64,000 nt of DNA, taken from positions 1,407,001-1,471,000 of the forward strand of contig NZ_CP004372.1 in the NCBI RefSeq assembly GCF_000590925.1. The letters are read 5' to 3'. Positions 44,221 to 53,480 of this stretch are shown here, in pieces; position 1 is the stretch's first letter; every line of letters starts with the position of its first letter. The stretch comes from Roseibacterium elongatum DSM 19469. Its GTDB lineage: Bacteria; Pseudomonadota; Alphaproteobacteria; Rhodobacterales; Rhodobacteraceae. A program made the position numbers and the translations under genes. Under the pieces are notes generated by a model, which did no database searches, was not told the DNA's origin, and worked only from the letters and a program-made list of their open reading frames with translations.

Positions 44221-44531
44221 GCGGTTGCGGGCGTCCGCGTCTTGAGGAACAGCGCCAGCGGCAGGCCGCAACTGACCCCGATGCCGAAGGTCGCCGGAAT
44301 GACCAGAAGGAACCACCAGTCCCTTTTCCCGAACGCCTCGACCAGGGCCCAGACCGTCAGGGCCACGGCAGCGATGGTCAGATCGTAGACCAGCGCGCTG
44401 GTGGCATCGTTGACATACCAGGCGTCGATCATCGGGCCCAACGCCCAGCCATGTTCGGCGAACCAGGCATAGAAATACATCCAGGGCACAATCGCCCCGA
44501 CGATGACGAGCAGAAGATAGACGTAACGCAT
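44217..44531 (-). CDS. DUF2834 membrane protein
   Basis: 104 residues with three hydrophobic helices (about 4-22, 48-68, 76-94) and the family sequence [19 protein letters not shown]. Inner membrane, function unknown. The ATG at 44531 has GGGGG about 4 bp upstream. Its stop overlaps that of the convergent proline-racemase homologue by 4 bp. Confidence 0.82.
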   Translation of the reverse strand: MRYVYLLLVIVGAIVPWMYFYAWFAEHGWALGPMIDAWYVNDATSALVYDLTIAAVALTVWALVEAFGKRDWWFLLVIPATFGIGVSCGLPLALFLKTRTPATA

Positions 44532-44762
44532 GACACCCCCGATATGGTCTCGACGGGCACCTAGCCCGACGCGGGCCGAGGTCACATCGCCCGAGGCATG
44601 TCGTCAAGGGCTGGACAAATTGCCGATCCGATGCTGCGCTGCGACAACGTGCTGCCGGGTCATGATTGACCACCGCCGTCTTGTCCAATAGGCCTTCGCG
44701 AAAGATTGTTGCGCGAGATGTGGTCTCAGAGCAGGGTCACGACACGAACCAGAGGGAAGTGG

Positions 44763-46418
44763 ATGTCCGATATCGAACGCGAGAGCATGGAATATGACGT
44801 GGTCATCGTCGGTGCCGGCCCCTCGGGCCTGTCCGCCGCGATCCGTCTCAAGCAGATCAACCCCGATCTCAGCGTCGTGCTGCTCGAGAAGGGGTCGGAA
44901 GTCGGGGCGCATATCCTGTCGGGGGCCATCCTCGACCCGGTCGGCCTGAACCAGTTGATCCCGGACTGGAAGGAAAAGGGCGCGCCGCTGAACACGCCTG
45001 TGGCCGACGACAAGTTCTACATCATCGGCGCCGCCGGCGGCATGCGCATCCCCAACTCGGTGATGCCGCGCCTGATGAACAACCACGGCAATTACATCGT
45101 CTCGATGGGCAATGTCTGCCGCTGGCTGGCCGAACAGGCCGAGGAACTGGGGGTCGAAGTCTTCCCCGGCATGGCCTGCTCGGAACTGGTCTATGGCGAA
45201 AATGGCGAGGTCAAGGGTGTCGTCGCGGGCGAGTTCGGCAAGAACCCCGATGGCACACCCGGCGACGGCTACGAACCGGGGATGGAACTGCACGGCAAGT
45301 ATGTCTTCCTGGGCGAAGGGGTGCGCGGCTCGCTCACCAAGGAGGTGATGGCGAAATACGGTCTGCAGAACGGCAAATGCCCGCAGAAATTCGGCATCGG
45401 CATGAAAGAGATCTGGGAAATCGACCCCGCCAAACACAAGCCGGGCCATGTCATGCACACGATGGGGTGGCCTCTGGGCAAGAACGCGGGCGGCGGATCG
45501 TTCGTCTATCACCTCGAGAACAACCAAGTTTACGTGGGCTTCGTGGTGCATCTGAACTACGAAAACCCCTACCTGTCGCCCTACCAGGAATTCCAGCGGT
45601 TCAAGCATCACCCGATGATCGAAGACCTGCTGAAAGGCGGCAAGCGCGTGGCCTATGGCGCGCGCGCCATTTCCGAGGGCGGCTGGCAATCCATGCCCAA
45701 GGCGGTGGCGCCCGGCGCGGCGGTGCTGGGCTGTGGCGTCGGACTGGTGAACGTGCCGCGCATCAAGGGCAACCACAACGCGATGCTGTCCGGCATCGAA
45801 GCCGCCGAGGCCGCGGCCGCCGCCATCGCCGAGGGGCGTTCGGGCGACGAATTGACCGCCTATGACGACTACATCCACGAGGACGGGCCCATCGCGCGCG
45901 ACCTCAAGCCGGTGCGCAACGTCAAACCGCTCTGGTCGCATTACGGGATCGTCGGCGGTGTCATCCTGGGCGGGATCGACATGTGGGTCGGCAGCCTGAC
46001 GGGCTGGAACCCCTTCGGCACGCTCAAGCATCGTATGTCCGATGCCGAGCACACGGGCAAGGCCGAGGAATACAAGCCGATCGACTACCCCAAGCCCGAC
46101 GGCAAGATCAGCTTCGATCGGCTGACGAATGTCAGCTTCTCGATGACCAACCACGAGGAAAGCCAACCCTCGCACCTGCAACTCAAGGATCCCGAGATCC
46201 CGATCAAGGTGAACCTGCCCGAATACGCCGAACCGGCGCAGCGTTACTGCCCGGCCGGCGTGTACGAGGTGGTCGAGGAAAAGGACGAGGCGCCGCGCTT
46301 TGTCATCAATTTCCAGAACTGCGTGCACTGCAAGACCTGCGACATCAAGGATCCGTCGCAGAATATCCACTGGACCGTGCCGCAGGGCGGTGACGGGCCG
46401 AATTACCCGAACATGTGA
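44763..46418 (+). CDS. Electron-transfer flavoprotein-ubiquinone oxidoreductase
   Basis: 551-residue inner-membrane-associated enzyme passing electrons from ETF to ubiquinone. FAD fold DVVIVGAGPSGLSAAIRL near residue 11, conserved GWPLGKNAGGGSFVYHLENN, and the C-terminal 4Fe-4S cluster motif NFQNCVHCKTCDIKDPSQNI with an upstream YCPAGVY Cys are all present. GAGGG lies 6 bp before the ATG at 44763. It connects fatty acid, amino acid and choline-derived dehydrogenations to respiration. Nearby ETF subunits are not seen. Confidence 0.95.
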   Translation: MSDIERESMEYDVVIVGAGPSGLSAAIRLKQINPDLSVVLLEKGSEVGAHILSGAILDPVGLNQLIPDWKEKGAPLNTPVADDKFYIIGAAGGMRIPNSVMPRLMNNHGNYIVSMGNVCRWLAEQAEELGVEVFPGMACSELVYGENGEVKGVVAGEFGKNPDGTPGDGYEPGMELHGKYVFLGEGVRGSLTKEVMAKYGLQNGKCPQKFGIGMKEIWEIDPAKHKPGHVMHTMGWPLGKNAGGGSFVYHLENNQVYVGFVVHLNYENPYLSPYQEFQRFKHHPMIEDLLKGGKRVAYGARAISEGGWQSMPKAVAPGAAVLGCGVGLVNVPRIKGNHNAMLSGIEAAEAAAAAIAEGRSGDELTAYDDYIHEDGPIARDLKPVRNVKPLWSHYGIVGGVILGGIDMWVGSLTGWNPFGTLKHRMSDAEHTGKAEEYKPIDYPKPDGKISFDRLTNVSFSMTNHEESQPSHLQLKDPEIPIKVNLPEYAEPAQRYCPAGVYEVVEEKDEAPRFVINFQNCVHCKTCDIKDPSQNIHWTVPQGGDGPNYPNM

Positions 46419-46507
46419 TGAAAAGGCCGCGTCGGGGCGGGGCGGTCGGATTGCCCTTGCCCCGCACGCGACCTAGTCTCCCCCATGACGCACCGAGGAG
46501 ACACTGC

Positions 46508-48236
46508 ATGGCTGCCATTCGCTCGTTCTTTCGCGCGACCTTGATCGGCGGGGGCGCTGGGGACTCTCGTGCCGTCCGCCCATGCCGAGGAAGGGGGGCA
46601 TGCCGCCATGGGCGCGGCGCAAAGCGGCCTCGCCGGGCCCTACCTCGCCGCGCGGGCGGCCGTGATCGGTGGCGATCACCGCGAGGCGGCCGCCTATTTC
46701 GAAAGTGCCCTGCTGGCCGATCCCGGCAATCCGCTGCTGATCGGGAATGCCGTCTTTGCCAATGCGGCGCTGGGCAATTTCGGGCGTGCCGCCGCGATTG
46801 CCGAAGACATGCCCGACAGCACCGGTGGACAAGAGCTGATCAACCTCGTGCGACTGGTCGAATTGATCCGGTTGCAGGAATGGGATCGCGTGCGCGCCGA
46901 AATCGGGCAAGGCCGCGGGGCCGGGCCCTTCATCGACGATCTGGCACTGGGCTGGCTCAGCCTTGGGGCGGGTGACATGTCCCGTGCAGTGCGCATTTTC
47001 GAAACGATCGCCGAGGATCGGCTGATGGCCGAACTGGGTGCATTGCACTTGGCGCTGGCCCATGCGGCCACGGGCAATTTCGAGCGGGCCGACGCCCTGT
47101 TGTCCAGCGACGCGATGGTGCGCATCAGCCAGACGGAACGTGTTGTCCGCGGGCGGGCCGAAATCCTGGTGCAACTGGGCCGCCGGGCCGACGCCCTCGA
47201 TCTGCTGGATGGGTATACGCAGCAGGTTCCGGACCCGGCCCTGCTCGAATTGCAGGCGCGCATCGGGGCGGGGGCCGAAGGGCCCTACGGGTTTGTCGCC
47301 ACCGCCGCCGAAGGGGTGGCCGAGGTCTTTTTCACCGTCGCTCAGGCGCTGGGTGGTGATGCCCCGTCCAACCTGCCCCTGATCTACGCCCGCGCGGCCG
47401 CAGAGATCGCACCGGATCATGCCGACGCGAGGATGCTTGCGGCCGAGCTGCTCTATGACAGCGGACAGTTTGCGCTTGCCGCCGACGCCTATGGCGCGGT
47501 GCCCGCCGACAGCGACCAGTATGTCGAGGCCCAGATGGGCCGCGCCGAGGCCATCGAGGAAATGGGCGATATCGAGCGGGCGACCGATGTGCTGGCCCAA
47601 CTGGCCCAAGAGCGCCCGGACCTGGCCAGCGTTCTGGCCGGTTATGCCGACATGCTCCGGCGGGCCGAAAACTGCCAGGGGGCGATCGACGCCTACACCG
47701 CCGCGCTCGACCTGGTGGATACCGACCAGCCCCGCTACTGGTTCGTGCATTACGCCCGCGGGATCTGTCATCATCGCACCGATGATTGGGACGCCGCCGA
47801 GGCCGATTTCCGCCGGGCTCTCGAACTCAATCCCGAACAGCCGCAGGTCCTGAATTACCTGGGCTATTCCCTGGTGGAACAGCGCCGCAACCTTGACGAG
47901 GCCCTTGGCATGATCGAACGCGCCGTCGCGGCCCGTCCCGACAGCGGGTATATCGTCGACTCGCTGGGGTGGGTCTTTTACCGCCTGGGACGTTTCGACG
48001 AAGCGGTCGAGCCGATGGAACGGGCCGTGCAGCTATTGCCGACCGATCCGATCGTGAACGACCATCTTGGTGACGTCTACTGGATGGTCGGACGCGAACG
48101 CGAGGCGCGGTTCCAATGGGAACGCGCCCTGAGTTTCGACCCCGAGGACGAAGATGCGACCCGCATCCGCCGCAAGCTGGAGATCGGCCTGGATCGCGTC
48201 CTCGAGGAAGAAGGCGGAGTTGGCGAAACCCAGTGA
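46508..48236 (+). CDS. Exported TPR-repeat protein (signal peptide interrupted by a +1 frameshift)
   Basis: The ATG at 46508 starts MAAIRSFFRATLIGG. A five-G run at 46550-46554 (four expected) shifts the frame, after which ALGTLVPSAHA completes a signal peptide with cleavage AHA-E. The corrected protein has 575 residues with about ten tetratricopeptide-type repeats (for example YFESALLADPGNPLL, DFRRALELNPEQPQVL). It is a periplasmic or outer-membrane-linked scaffold of unknown partner, common before ispE in this lineage. Its TGA overlaps the ispE GTG. Starting at the ATG at 46569 would lose the signal. Confidence 0.84.
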
Positions 48237-49066
48237 TCCAAGAATTCGCCCCCGCAAAGGTCAATCTGGCGCTGCACGTCACCGGACGGCGCGACGACGG
48301 CTATCATCTGCTCGACTCGATCGTTGTCTTCGCGGATATCGGTGATCGTCTGACGATATCCGACGCCCCGGACCTGAGCCTTTCGGTGACGGGCCCGCGG
48401 GCAGCCGATATTCCGACCGACAGCCGCAATCTCGTCTGGCGCGCAGCCGAATGGTTGGCGGCAGGGCGCGGTGCAGCGATCACGCTGGACAAGACCTTGC
48501 CGCCGGCCGGGGGCATCGGCGGCGGATCGTCGGACGCCGCAAGCGCCCTGCGCGGCTTGTCCGACCTCTGGGCGCGGCCACGACCCGCGCCACAAGAGGT
48601 CCTGCCCCTCGGCGCCGATGTGCCCGTGTGCCTGTTCGGACGCCCGGCACGGATGCAAGGGATCGGCGAGGTCGTGTGCGACCTGCCCGACCTGCCCGCC
48701 TTGTGGATGGTCCTTGCCAATGCCGGCGTCGAGGTGCCCACCGGCCCGGTTTTCAAGGCGCTCACCCACGCCGAGAATGCCGCATTGCCGGAGCCCGACT
48801 GGACGGATCTGCCGTCGCTGGTCGCCTATCTCTGCCACGCCCGCAACGACCTCGAGGCCCCGGCCCGCGCGCTGGTGCCCGTTATCGGAGAGGTTCTTGA
48901 CCATCTCGAGGCGCAACCGGGCTGCCTGCTGGCAAGGATGAGCGGATCGGGCGGCACCTGTTTTGGCCTGTTCGGCAGCGCCGAGGCAGCACAGATGGCC
49001 GCCGCCCGGATCGGCGAGAGCAAACCCGACTGGTGGGTCGACTCGGGCGCCGTGCGCGCGGCATAG
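48233..49066 (+). CDS. ispE: 4-diphosphocytidyl-2-C-methyl-D-erythritol kinase
   Basis: 277-residue GHMP kinase of the MEP isoprenoid pathway. N-terminal FAPAKVNLALHVTGRRDDGYH, the ATP-loop PPAGGIGGGSSDAASAL and the C-terminal MSGSGGTCFGLF are intact. GTG start overlaps the TPR gene stop (GTGA). It ends just before a perfect bidirectional hairpin. Confidence 0.95.
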   Translation: MIQEFAPAKVNLALHVTGRRDDGYHLLDSIVVFADIGDRLTISDAPDLSLSVTGPRAADIPTDSRNLVWRAAEWLAAGRGAAITLDKTLPPAGGIGGGSSDAASALRGLSDLWARPRPAPQEVLPLGADVPVCLFGRPARMQGIGEVVCDLPDLPALWMVLANAGVEVPTGPVFKALTHAENAALPEPDWTDLPSLVAYLCHARNDLEAPARALVPVIGEVLDHLEAQPGCLLARMSGSGGTCFGLFGSAEAAQMAAARIGESKPDWWVDSGAVRAA

Positions 49067-49075
49067 GCCGCCGCG

Positions 49076-49103
49076 CCGAATAATCTTGCCGAAGATTATT
49101 CGG
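49076..49103. terminator. Bidirectional perfect hairpin between ispE and ispB
   Basis: Stem CCGAATAATCTT/AAGATTATTCGG (49076-49087 with 49092-49103) and GCCG loop. It fills most of the 39-bp gap between two convergent stops and lies 2 bp from the ispB stop, so it probably serves both genes. Confidence 0.75.
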
Positions 49104-49105
49104 CC

Positions 49106-50107
49106 TCAGTTCAGCCGGGCCACGACATAGTCGGCCAGGTCGATCATCATCTCGCGCAGCGGATGCTCGGGCAGGATCGACAGGGCGGCCTTGGCGTTCG
49201 CGACATGGCCGTTGGCGACGTCCCGCGTTTCCTCCAGCGTGCCGTGGCGGCGCAACAGGTCCATGGCCTGCTCCAGATCGCCATCCTGCTGGTCGCCCTT
49301 TTCGATGGTCCGTTTCCAAAAGGCGCGTTCATCGGCATCCGCGCGTTCCACGGCGCGGATCACGGGTAGGGTCAGTTTGCGTTCGCGGAAATCGTCGCCG
49401 GTATTCTTGCCGATCTCACCGCCGGCCCCGCCCCAATCTAGCAGGTCATCCGCCATCTGGAAGGCCACGCCCAGCCCATCGCCATAGGTGGCCAGCGCCG
49501 TCACCACGCGCTCGTCCTGGCCCGAGATGACGCCGCCGACCTCGCAGGCCGCCTCGAACAGGGCCGCGGTTTTGCCTCGGATCACCTGCAGGTAGATCTC
49601 TTCGGTCGTGGCAAGGTTCATGGCCGCAGTCAGTTGCAGCACCTCGCCTTCGGCAATCGTGGCGGCCGCGTTGGACAGGATGTTCAAGACCCGCAGGTTT
49701 CCCGTTTCGACCATCAACTGGAACGAGCGTGCAAACAGGTAGTCGCCCACCAGGACGCTCGACTTGTTGTCCCACAGCAGGTTGGCGGTGGGCCGTCCGC
49801 GCCGCTTCTGGCTTTCGTCCACGACATCGTCGTGCAGCAGGGTGGCGGTATGGATGAACTCGACCGTCGCGGCCAGTTTCTGATGCGCGTCGCCATCGTA
49901 GCCGCACAGCCGGGCCGCCGCCAGCGTCAGCATCGGGCGCACCCGCTTGCCGCCCGCCTCGACCAGATGCGCCGTGACCTCGGGGATGCGCGGGGCATGC
50001 TGCGACGCCATCCGCGCCCGGATCAGGTCGCCCACGGCGGCAAGGTCATCGGCCAGCGCGGCCTGCATCCGCTCGTGCGGTTTCGTGGCGGCATCGTCGA
50101 GGCTCAT
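49106..50107 (-). CDS. ispB: Polyprenyl diphosphate synthase (ubiquinone side chain)
   Basis: 333-residue trans-prenyltransferase. GGKRVRPML, first Asp-rich motif LLHDDVVDES (about 91-100) and second motif FQMADDLLDWGG are present. It extends farnesyl diphosphate with IPP to the long chain used for ubiquinone; chain length cannot be read. Adjacent to ispE on the other strand. Divergent from the DUF2007 gene across about 58 bp. Confidence 0.94.
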   Translation of the reverse strand: MSLDDAATKPHERMQAALADDLAAVGDLIRARMASQHAPRIPEVTAHLVEAGGKRVRPMLTLAAARLCGYDGDAHQKLAATVEFIHTATLLHDDVVDESQKRRGRPTANLLWDNKSSVLVGDYLFARSFQLMVETGNLRVLNILSNAAATIAEGEVLQLTAAMNLATTEEIYLQVIRGKTAALFEAACEVGGVISGQDERVVTALATYGDGLGVAFQMADDLLDWGGAGGEIGKNTGDDFRERKLTLPVIRAVERADADERAFWKRTIEKGDQQDGDLEQAMDLLRRHGTLEETRDVANGHVANAKAALSILPEHPLREMMIDLADYVVARLN

Positions 50108-50165
50108 GGGCCCAGTCCTTCCGTGTCACTCGACAAGTGCAGGCGGGGGGCCTACATGCCGACTC

Positions 50166-50381
50166 ATGCTAGAGGTGATGCGCAGCAACGACCCGACCCA
50201 GATCGCTTTTGCCTCGGCGCTCATGTCGGGCGAGGGTATAGAGGTCTTCGAGATGGACGTCCATATGAGCGTTCTCGAAGGGTCCATAGGCGTATTGCCG
50301 CGTCGCCTGATGGTGCGCCGCGAAGATGCCCATCTGGCGCGCGCGATTCTGCGTGACAACGACCTGCCCGTGACGGAATGA
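50166..50381 (+). CDS. DUF2007 domain protein
   Basis: 71-residue small cytoplasmic protein, starting MLEVMRSNDPTQIAFASALM, with the DUF2007 core LSGEGIEVFEMDVH-like SGEGIEVFEMD and PRRLMVRREDAHLARAIL. The fold is thought to be a signal-transduction or regulatory domain. A GTG 9 bp later is an alternative start. Its TGA overlaps the methyltransferase ATG. Confidence 0.83.
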   Translation: MLEVMRSNDPTQIAFASALMSGEGIEVFEMDVHMSVLEGSIGVLPRRLMVRREDAHLARAILRDNDLPVTE

Positions 50382-51115
50382 ACGAGGGCGGTCTGACATG
50401 CGACGCCTTCCTCGGGGGGCGTGTCCACGCATGGCAACCGGCCCGCGGCTATCGTGCGGGCACCGACCCGGTCTTTCTGGCGGCCGCCTGTCCGGCACGG
50501 GCGGGGCAGTCCGTTCTGGAACTGGGTTGTGGGGTCGGGGTGGCCTCTCTGTGTCTGCGGGCCCGTGTGCCGGATGTGCGGATCATGGGCGTTGAACGGC
50601 AGGCCGCCTATGCCGATCTGGCCCGCCGCAACGGGCTGGACGTGACATTGGCCGATCTTGCGGCATTGCCGGCGGCACTTCGGGCGCGATCCTTCGACCA
50701 TGTGATTGCCAACCCGCCCTATTTCGCGACAGGCGACGGCACGGCGGCGCGCGACGACGGGCGCGAGGCGGCCTTGCGCGAGGCCACGCCCCTGTCGGTC
50801 TGGATTGGGGCGGCACGGGCACGGCTCAGGCCGAAAGGCTGGCTCACGATGATACAATCGGCCGACCGTTTGCCCGACTGCCTGGCGGCGCTGGCGGGCG
50901 GGTTTGGGGCGATCTCGATCTTGCCGCTGCAATCGCGGATGGGCCGGCCCGCACGGCGCATTCTGCTCCGGGCGCGAAAGGGGGGCAAGGCGCCGTTCAC
51001 CCTGTTGGCCCCTTTGGTCCTGCACGCCGGGGTTCGGCATGAAAAGGACGGCGATGATTTCGCCCCCGTGGCCGCGTCGGTCCTGCGGGACGGGGCGCCG
51101 ATCGACTGGGGGTGA
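50378..51115 (+). CDS. tRNA1(Val) (adenine37-N6)-methyltransferase-like protein
   Basis: 245-residue class I methyltransferase. SAM motif VLELGCGVGVASLCL (46-60) and the catalytic N6-adenine motif NPPY (112-115) are present, with N-terminal YRAGTDPVFLAAA typical of the YfiC/TrmN6 group. It probably methylates an adenine in tRNA or other RNA. Translational overlap with DUF2007 (4 bp) means they are made together. Confidence 0.85.
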   Translation: MNEGGLTCDAFLGGRVHAWQPARGYRAGTDPVFLAAACPARAGQSVLELGCGVGVASLCLRARVPDVRIMGVERQAAYADLARRNGLDVTLADLAALPAALRARSFDHVIANPPYFATGDGTAARDDGREAALREATPLSVWIGAARARLRPKGWLTMIQSADRLPDCLAALAGGFGAISILPLQSRMGRPARRILLRARKGGKAPFTLLAPLVLHAGVRHEKDGDDFAPVAASVLRDGAPIDWG

Positions 51116-51224
51116 AATCGATATCGCCGGTAGGCAATTTCCGGACATTTGCAAGGGATGACAAGACGCGAAATCCGTGCTGCAGTGTACATGCAAGTGT
51201 TACATAACCAGAGGAGGACGGCCG

Positions 51225-51389
51225 ATGTCGCTTGGTGCACATCTTCAGGAACTCAAGAAGAAGCATGCGACCCTTTCTGCCCGCGTCGAGGAGGCTGAGC
51301 GCAGTCCCGGAACCGACGACCTCACCGTGCGAGAGTTGAAGAAAGAAAAACTCCGCCTCAAAGAAGAAATCACCCGTCTGGAAATCTGA
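51225..51389 (+). CDS. DUF465 (YdcH-like) small coiled-coil protein
   Basis: 54 residues, starting MSLGAHLQELKKKHATLSARVEEAE, almost wholly helical and charged. This matches the DUF465/YdcH family of unknown role. A very strong GAGGAGG site lies ahead of the ATG at 51225. An AT-rich stretch with TACATAA upstream may be a promoter region. Confidence 0.9.
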   Translation: MSLGAHLQELKKKHATLSARVEEAERSPGTDDLTVRELKKEKLRLKEEITRLEI

Positions 51390-51626
51390 TCGGGCCGGCG
51401 CGGGTCCACCGGGCCCGCGCCACGCCCCAGCGATTTGGCGTGCCCGGCCTGTGCAGGGCACAGCCCAGACGACATCGGGTCGACCCTGCGATCCGATTTG
51501 TTGACCCCTGTCAAGCATTGCGTTTGGGGAAACCCCGATCTTCCGTAATTCTGGTGGTTTGGGGAGCCGTAAGCCCCTATTTCAATACGCAGGGGAGGTG
51601 AAGACCTTAGGACAAGGAACTCACCG
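51390..51626 (+). promoter_or_regulatory. Structured leader before the 38-aa small gene
   Basis: 237-bp region. It contains a GC hairpin right after the DUF465 stop (GGCGCGGG.../CCCGCGCC, about 51399-51422), a -35-like TTGACC at 51501, hairpins GGGG-AAA-CCCC (51526-51536) and GGGG/CCCC (51561-51564 with 51574-51577). GGTGA (51597-51601) can also pair with TCACC (51621-51625) just before the ATG, with the AAGGA ribosome site in its loop. Regulatory function is inferred. Confidence 0.4.
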
Positions 51627-51743
51627 ATGTACGCGATTTCGTCTCAGAAACACATCAATGACATCGTCGACCGCGCCCGTCGCGAGCGCGCGAGATATGT
51701 GGCCGGCCTGGTCGGCCGTCTGTTTCATCTGCGCCGTGGCTGA
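51627..51743 (+). CDS. Small 38-residue basic protein
   Basis: ATG to TGA encodes MYAISSQKHINDIVDRARRE followed by RARYVAGLVGRLFHLRRG. It is an amphipathic, strongly basic helix. AAGGA lies 8 bp upstream, and a strong terminator follows the stop by about 25 bp, which supports a real short gene. Its size, basic helix and context resemble the short DUF1127/RSP_7527-like proteins of Rhodobacterales, which are linked to RNA or stress regulation, but that match is weak. Confidence 0.65.
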   Translation: MYAISSQKHINDIVDRARRERARYVAGLVGRLFHLRRG

Positions 51744-51766
51744 ACGACGCGCATGACCGATGCCAA

Positions 51767-51793
51767 AAAGGCCGGGGCAGACCCCGGCCTTTT
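51767..51793. terminator. Strong bidirectional terminator
   Basis: Stem AAGGCCGGGG/CCCCGGCCTT with A4-T4 flanks (51767-51777 with 51782-51793). Plus side runs into TTTTCATT and minus side into TTTTTGGC. It ends the small plus-strand gene and the minus-strand phbB gene. Confidence 0.88.
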
Positions 51794-51810
51794 CATTGCT
51801 GCGGCGCGGA

Positions 51811-52533
51811 TCAGACGAAGAACTGGGCGCCGTTGGCCGAAATGGTCGACCCGTTGATAAAGCCGGCATCGTCCGAGGCCAGGAACACGACGCAGCGTGC
51901 GATCTCTTCGGGTTCGCCCAGGCGGCCTGCCGGGATTTGCCCGATGATCGATTCGCGCACCTTTTCCGGAACGGCCATGACCATCTCGGTCGCGATGTAG
52001 CCGGGGCAGATGGCATTTGCCGTGATGCCGGCGCGCGCGCCCTCTTGGGCGAGGCTCTTGATGATGCCCAGGTCACCGGCCTTGGTCGCGGCGTAATTCA
52101 CCTGCGCGAACTGGCCCTTTTGACCGTTGATCGAGGAAATCACGATGATGCGGCCGAACTTGCGCTCGCGCATGCCGGGCCAGATCGGGTGGACCGTGTT
52201 GAACACGCCGGTCAGGTTCGTATCGATCACCTCGTGCCACTGCTCGGGCGACATCTTGTGAAACGGGGCATCGCGCGTGATGCCCGCATTTGCCACAACC
52301 ACGTCGATCGGGCCAAGATCGGCCTCGACCTTGGCAAGCCCGTCCTTTGAGGATTCGTAGTCGGCCACATTCCACTTGTAGGTCTTGATCCCGGTTTCTT
52401 CCGTGAACTTGGCGGCCTTCTCGTCATTGCCGGCATAGGTCGCGGCGACCTCGTAGCCCTCGGCCTTCAGTGCCTTGGAAATGGCTTCCCCGATCCCGCG
52501 GGTGCCGCCGGTGACGAGCGCAACTCTAGCCAT
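51811..52533 (-). CDS. phbB: Acetoacetyl-CoA reductase
   Basis: 240-residue short-chain dehydrogenase. GGTRGIGEAI cofactor loop, NAG in VVANAGITRDAPF, catalytic Ser in VISSINGQKGQ, Tyr/Lys in YAATKAG, and the C-terminal GSTISANGAQFFV match PhbB. It reduces acetoacetyl-CoA to (R)-3-hydroxybutyryl-CoA for PHB storage and feeds the ethylmalonyl-CoA pathway. GGAGG lies before the ATG. It lies downstream of a patatin gene rather than directly after phbA. Confidence 0.95.
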   Translation of the reverse strand: MARVALVTGGTRGIGEAISKALKAEGYEVAATYAGNDEKAAKFTEETGIKTYKWNVADYESSKDGLAKVEADLGPIDVVVANAGITRDAPFHKMSPEQWHEVIDTNLTGVFNTVHPIWPGMRERKFGRIIVISSINGQKGQFAQVNYAATKAGDLGIIKSLAQEGARAGITANAICPGYIATEMVMAVPEKVRESIIGQIPAGRLGEPEEIARCVVFLASDDAGFINGSTISANGAQFFV

Positions 52534-52573
52534 GGTCTCCTCCGTTTCTGGCTTGGATAATTGGAAACTTTGT

Positions 52574-52603
52574 TATTGTGCTGCGCCTGCAAGCGCAACA
52601 ATA
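52574..52603. promoter_or_regulatory. PhaR-like dyad upstream of phbB
   Basis: A TGC-rich inverted repeat, TATTGTGCTGCGC (52574-52586) and GCGCAACAATA (52593-52603), centred on CTGCGCCTGCAA (52581-52592). It lies about 40 bp before the phbB start on the minus strand. It resembles the CTGC-N3-4-GCAG sites bound by the PHB regulator PhaR in Paracoccus. Assignment is by pattern only. Confidence 0.45.
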
Positions 52604-52607
52604 TTGC

Positions 52608-53434
52608 TCATGCAGAAAGCCATTTTTCTGCGTCACTTACGCCCAGATCCCATGTGTCGCGCAATTTCTGCGGGTCGGTGAAATCGATCTTGTCGGCCGG
52701 TGTTTCATCTCCGGGCCAGATGTAATGGCGCCCCTCGACCTGCGGCAGCCGCTTGTAGGCCCGCGTCAGTAACACCCATGTGACGCCCCGATCGGGTGTG
52801 GGCATCGGGGCCTGGTCGGCCATGCCGCCATCGACCACGCGCTTGCCCTCCCACAGGGGCGGTTCGAACACGGGCGGGATCACCGCGGCGGCGGTGACCA
52901 GATCGACGAGACGCCCCTCGCGCGCGGCCGTGTTTGCATCGACCAGATGGGCGTGCAGGCCCAGTTTCTCGGCCCAACTGAAATGCGGGCTGTTCACGCT
53001 GTGCAACTCGGCCTCGTAGGCTGCGGTCAGCGCGGTGCCCGTCAGCGTCGGGTGGGCACTGGTCCGGGGGGTGGGCGATCTGGATCTGAAACTGCGGGCC
53101 GTCCGCCAGCCGTTGCGCTGCGTCGGCATCCAGCACGCGGGCCACGACATCGCAATAAATGCGTTGGTGCGGGGTGATGCCGTCGCCATCGGTGTTGAAC
53201 AGGTCGAGGTTATGATCGCGTGACTCGAAGGCGGCACACATCTCCTCGAGCAGCCGGTGTTCGGTCCCAGATATCCAGGCCGCACCCGCCAGCGCCCCGC
53301 CGCTCGACCCCCGTGATGCGCGCCGGGGACAAGCGCCGCGCCTGCTGCACGCGTGACAGAAAGCCCCCCTGCCAGAAGCAGCGCAGGCCACCGCCAGAGA
53401 AAACGAGTTGCTCGGGGTCCGGCAGGGCGGCCAT
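52608..53434 (-). CDS. Patatin-like phospholipase, two frameshifts
   Basis: Three frames combine into one 274-residue patatin. Frame 1 has the start MAALPDPEQLVFSGGGLRCFW with oxyanion GGG. Frame 2 has SSGGALAGAAWISGTEHRL, so that removing one C from the plus-strand run 53308-53312 gives the nucleophile motif GSSGG. A second +1 in the G6 run 53066-53071 leads to TSAHPTLTGTALTAAYEAEL and the catalytic DGG (VVDGGMAD). The enzyme would cleave membrane or storage lipids. It sits between phbA and phbB, so a link to PHB granules is possible. Its ATG lies just after a terminator-like hairpin and has no clear ribosome site. Confidence 0.72.
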
Positions 53435-53439
53435 CACGA

Positions 53440-53465
53440 AAAACGGGCCGCGCGGGGCCCGTTTT
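53440..53465 (-). terminator. Terminator after phbA
   Basis: Stem AAAACGGGCC/GGCCCGTTTT (53440-53449 with 53456-53465), loop GCGCGG. On the minus strand it ends in TTTTTCGTG, and the ATG of the patatin gene follows within 6 bp. Confidence 0.78.
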
Positions 53466-53480
53466 CGTGTTCAATGTCGG

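Noticed and set aside
44604..47774. Long minus-strand frames opposite ETF-QO and the TPR gene
   Set aside because: Antisense shadows of conserved coding sequence, without recognisable domains.
51559..51756. 65-codon open frame overlapping the 38-aa small gene in another frame
   Set aside because: It starts at a TTG inside the structured leader, has no ribosome site and has a shadow-like composition; the 38-aa frame fits its ribosome site and terminator better.
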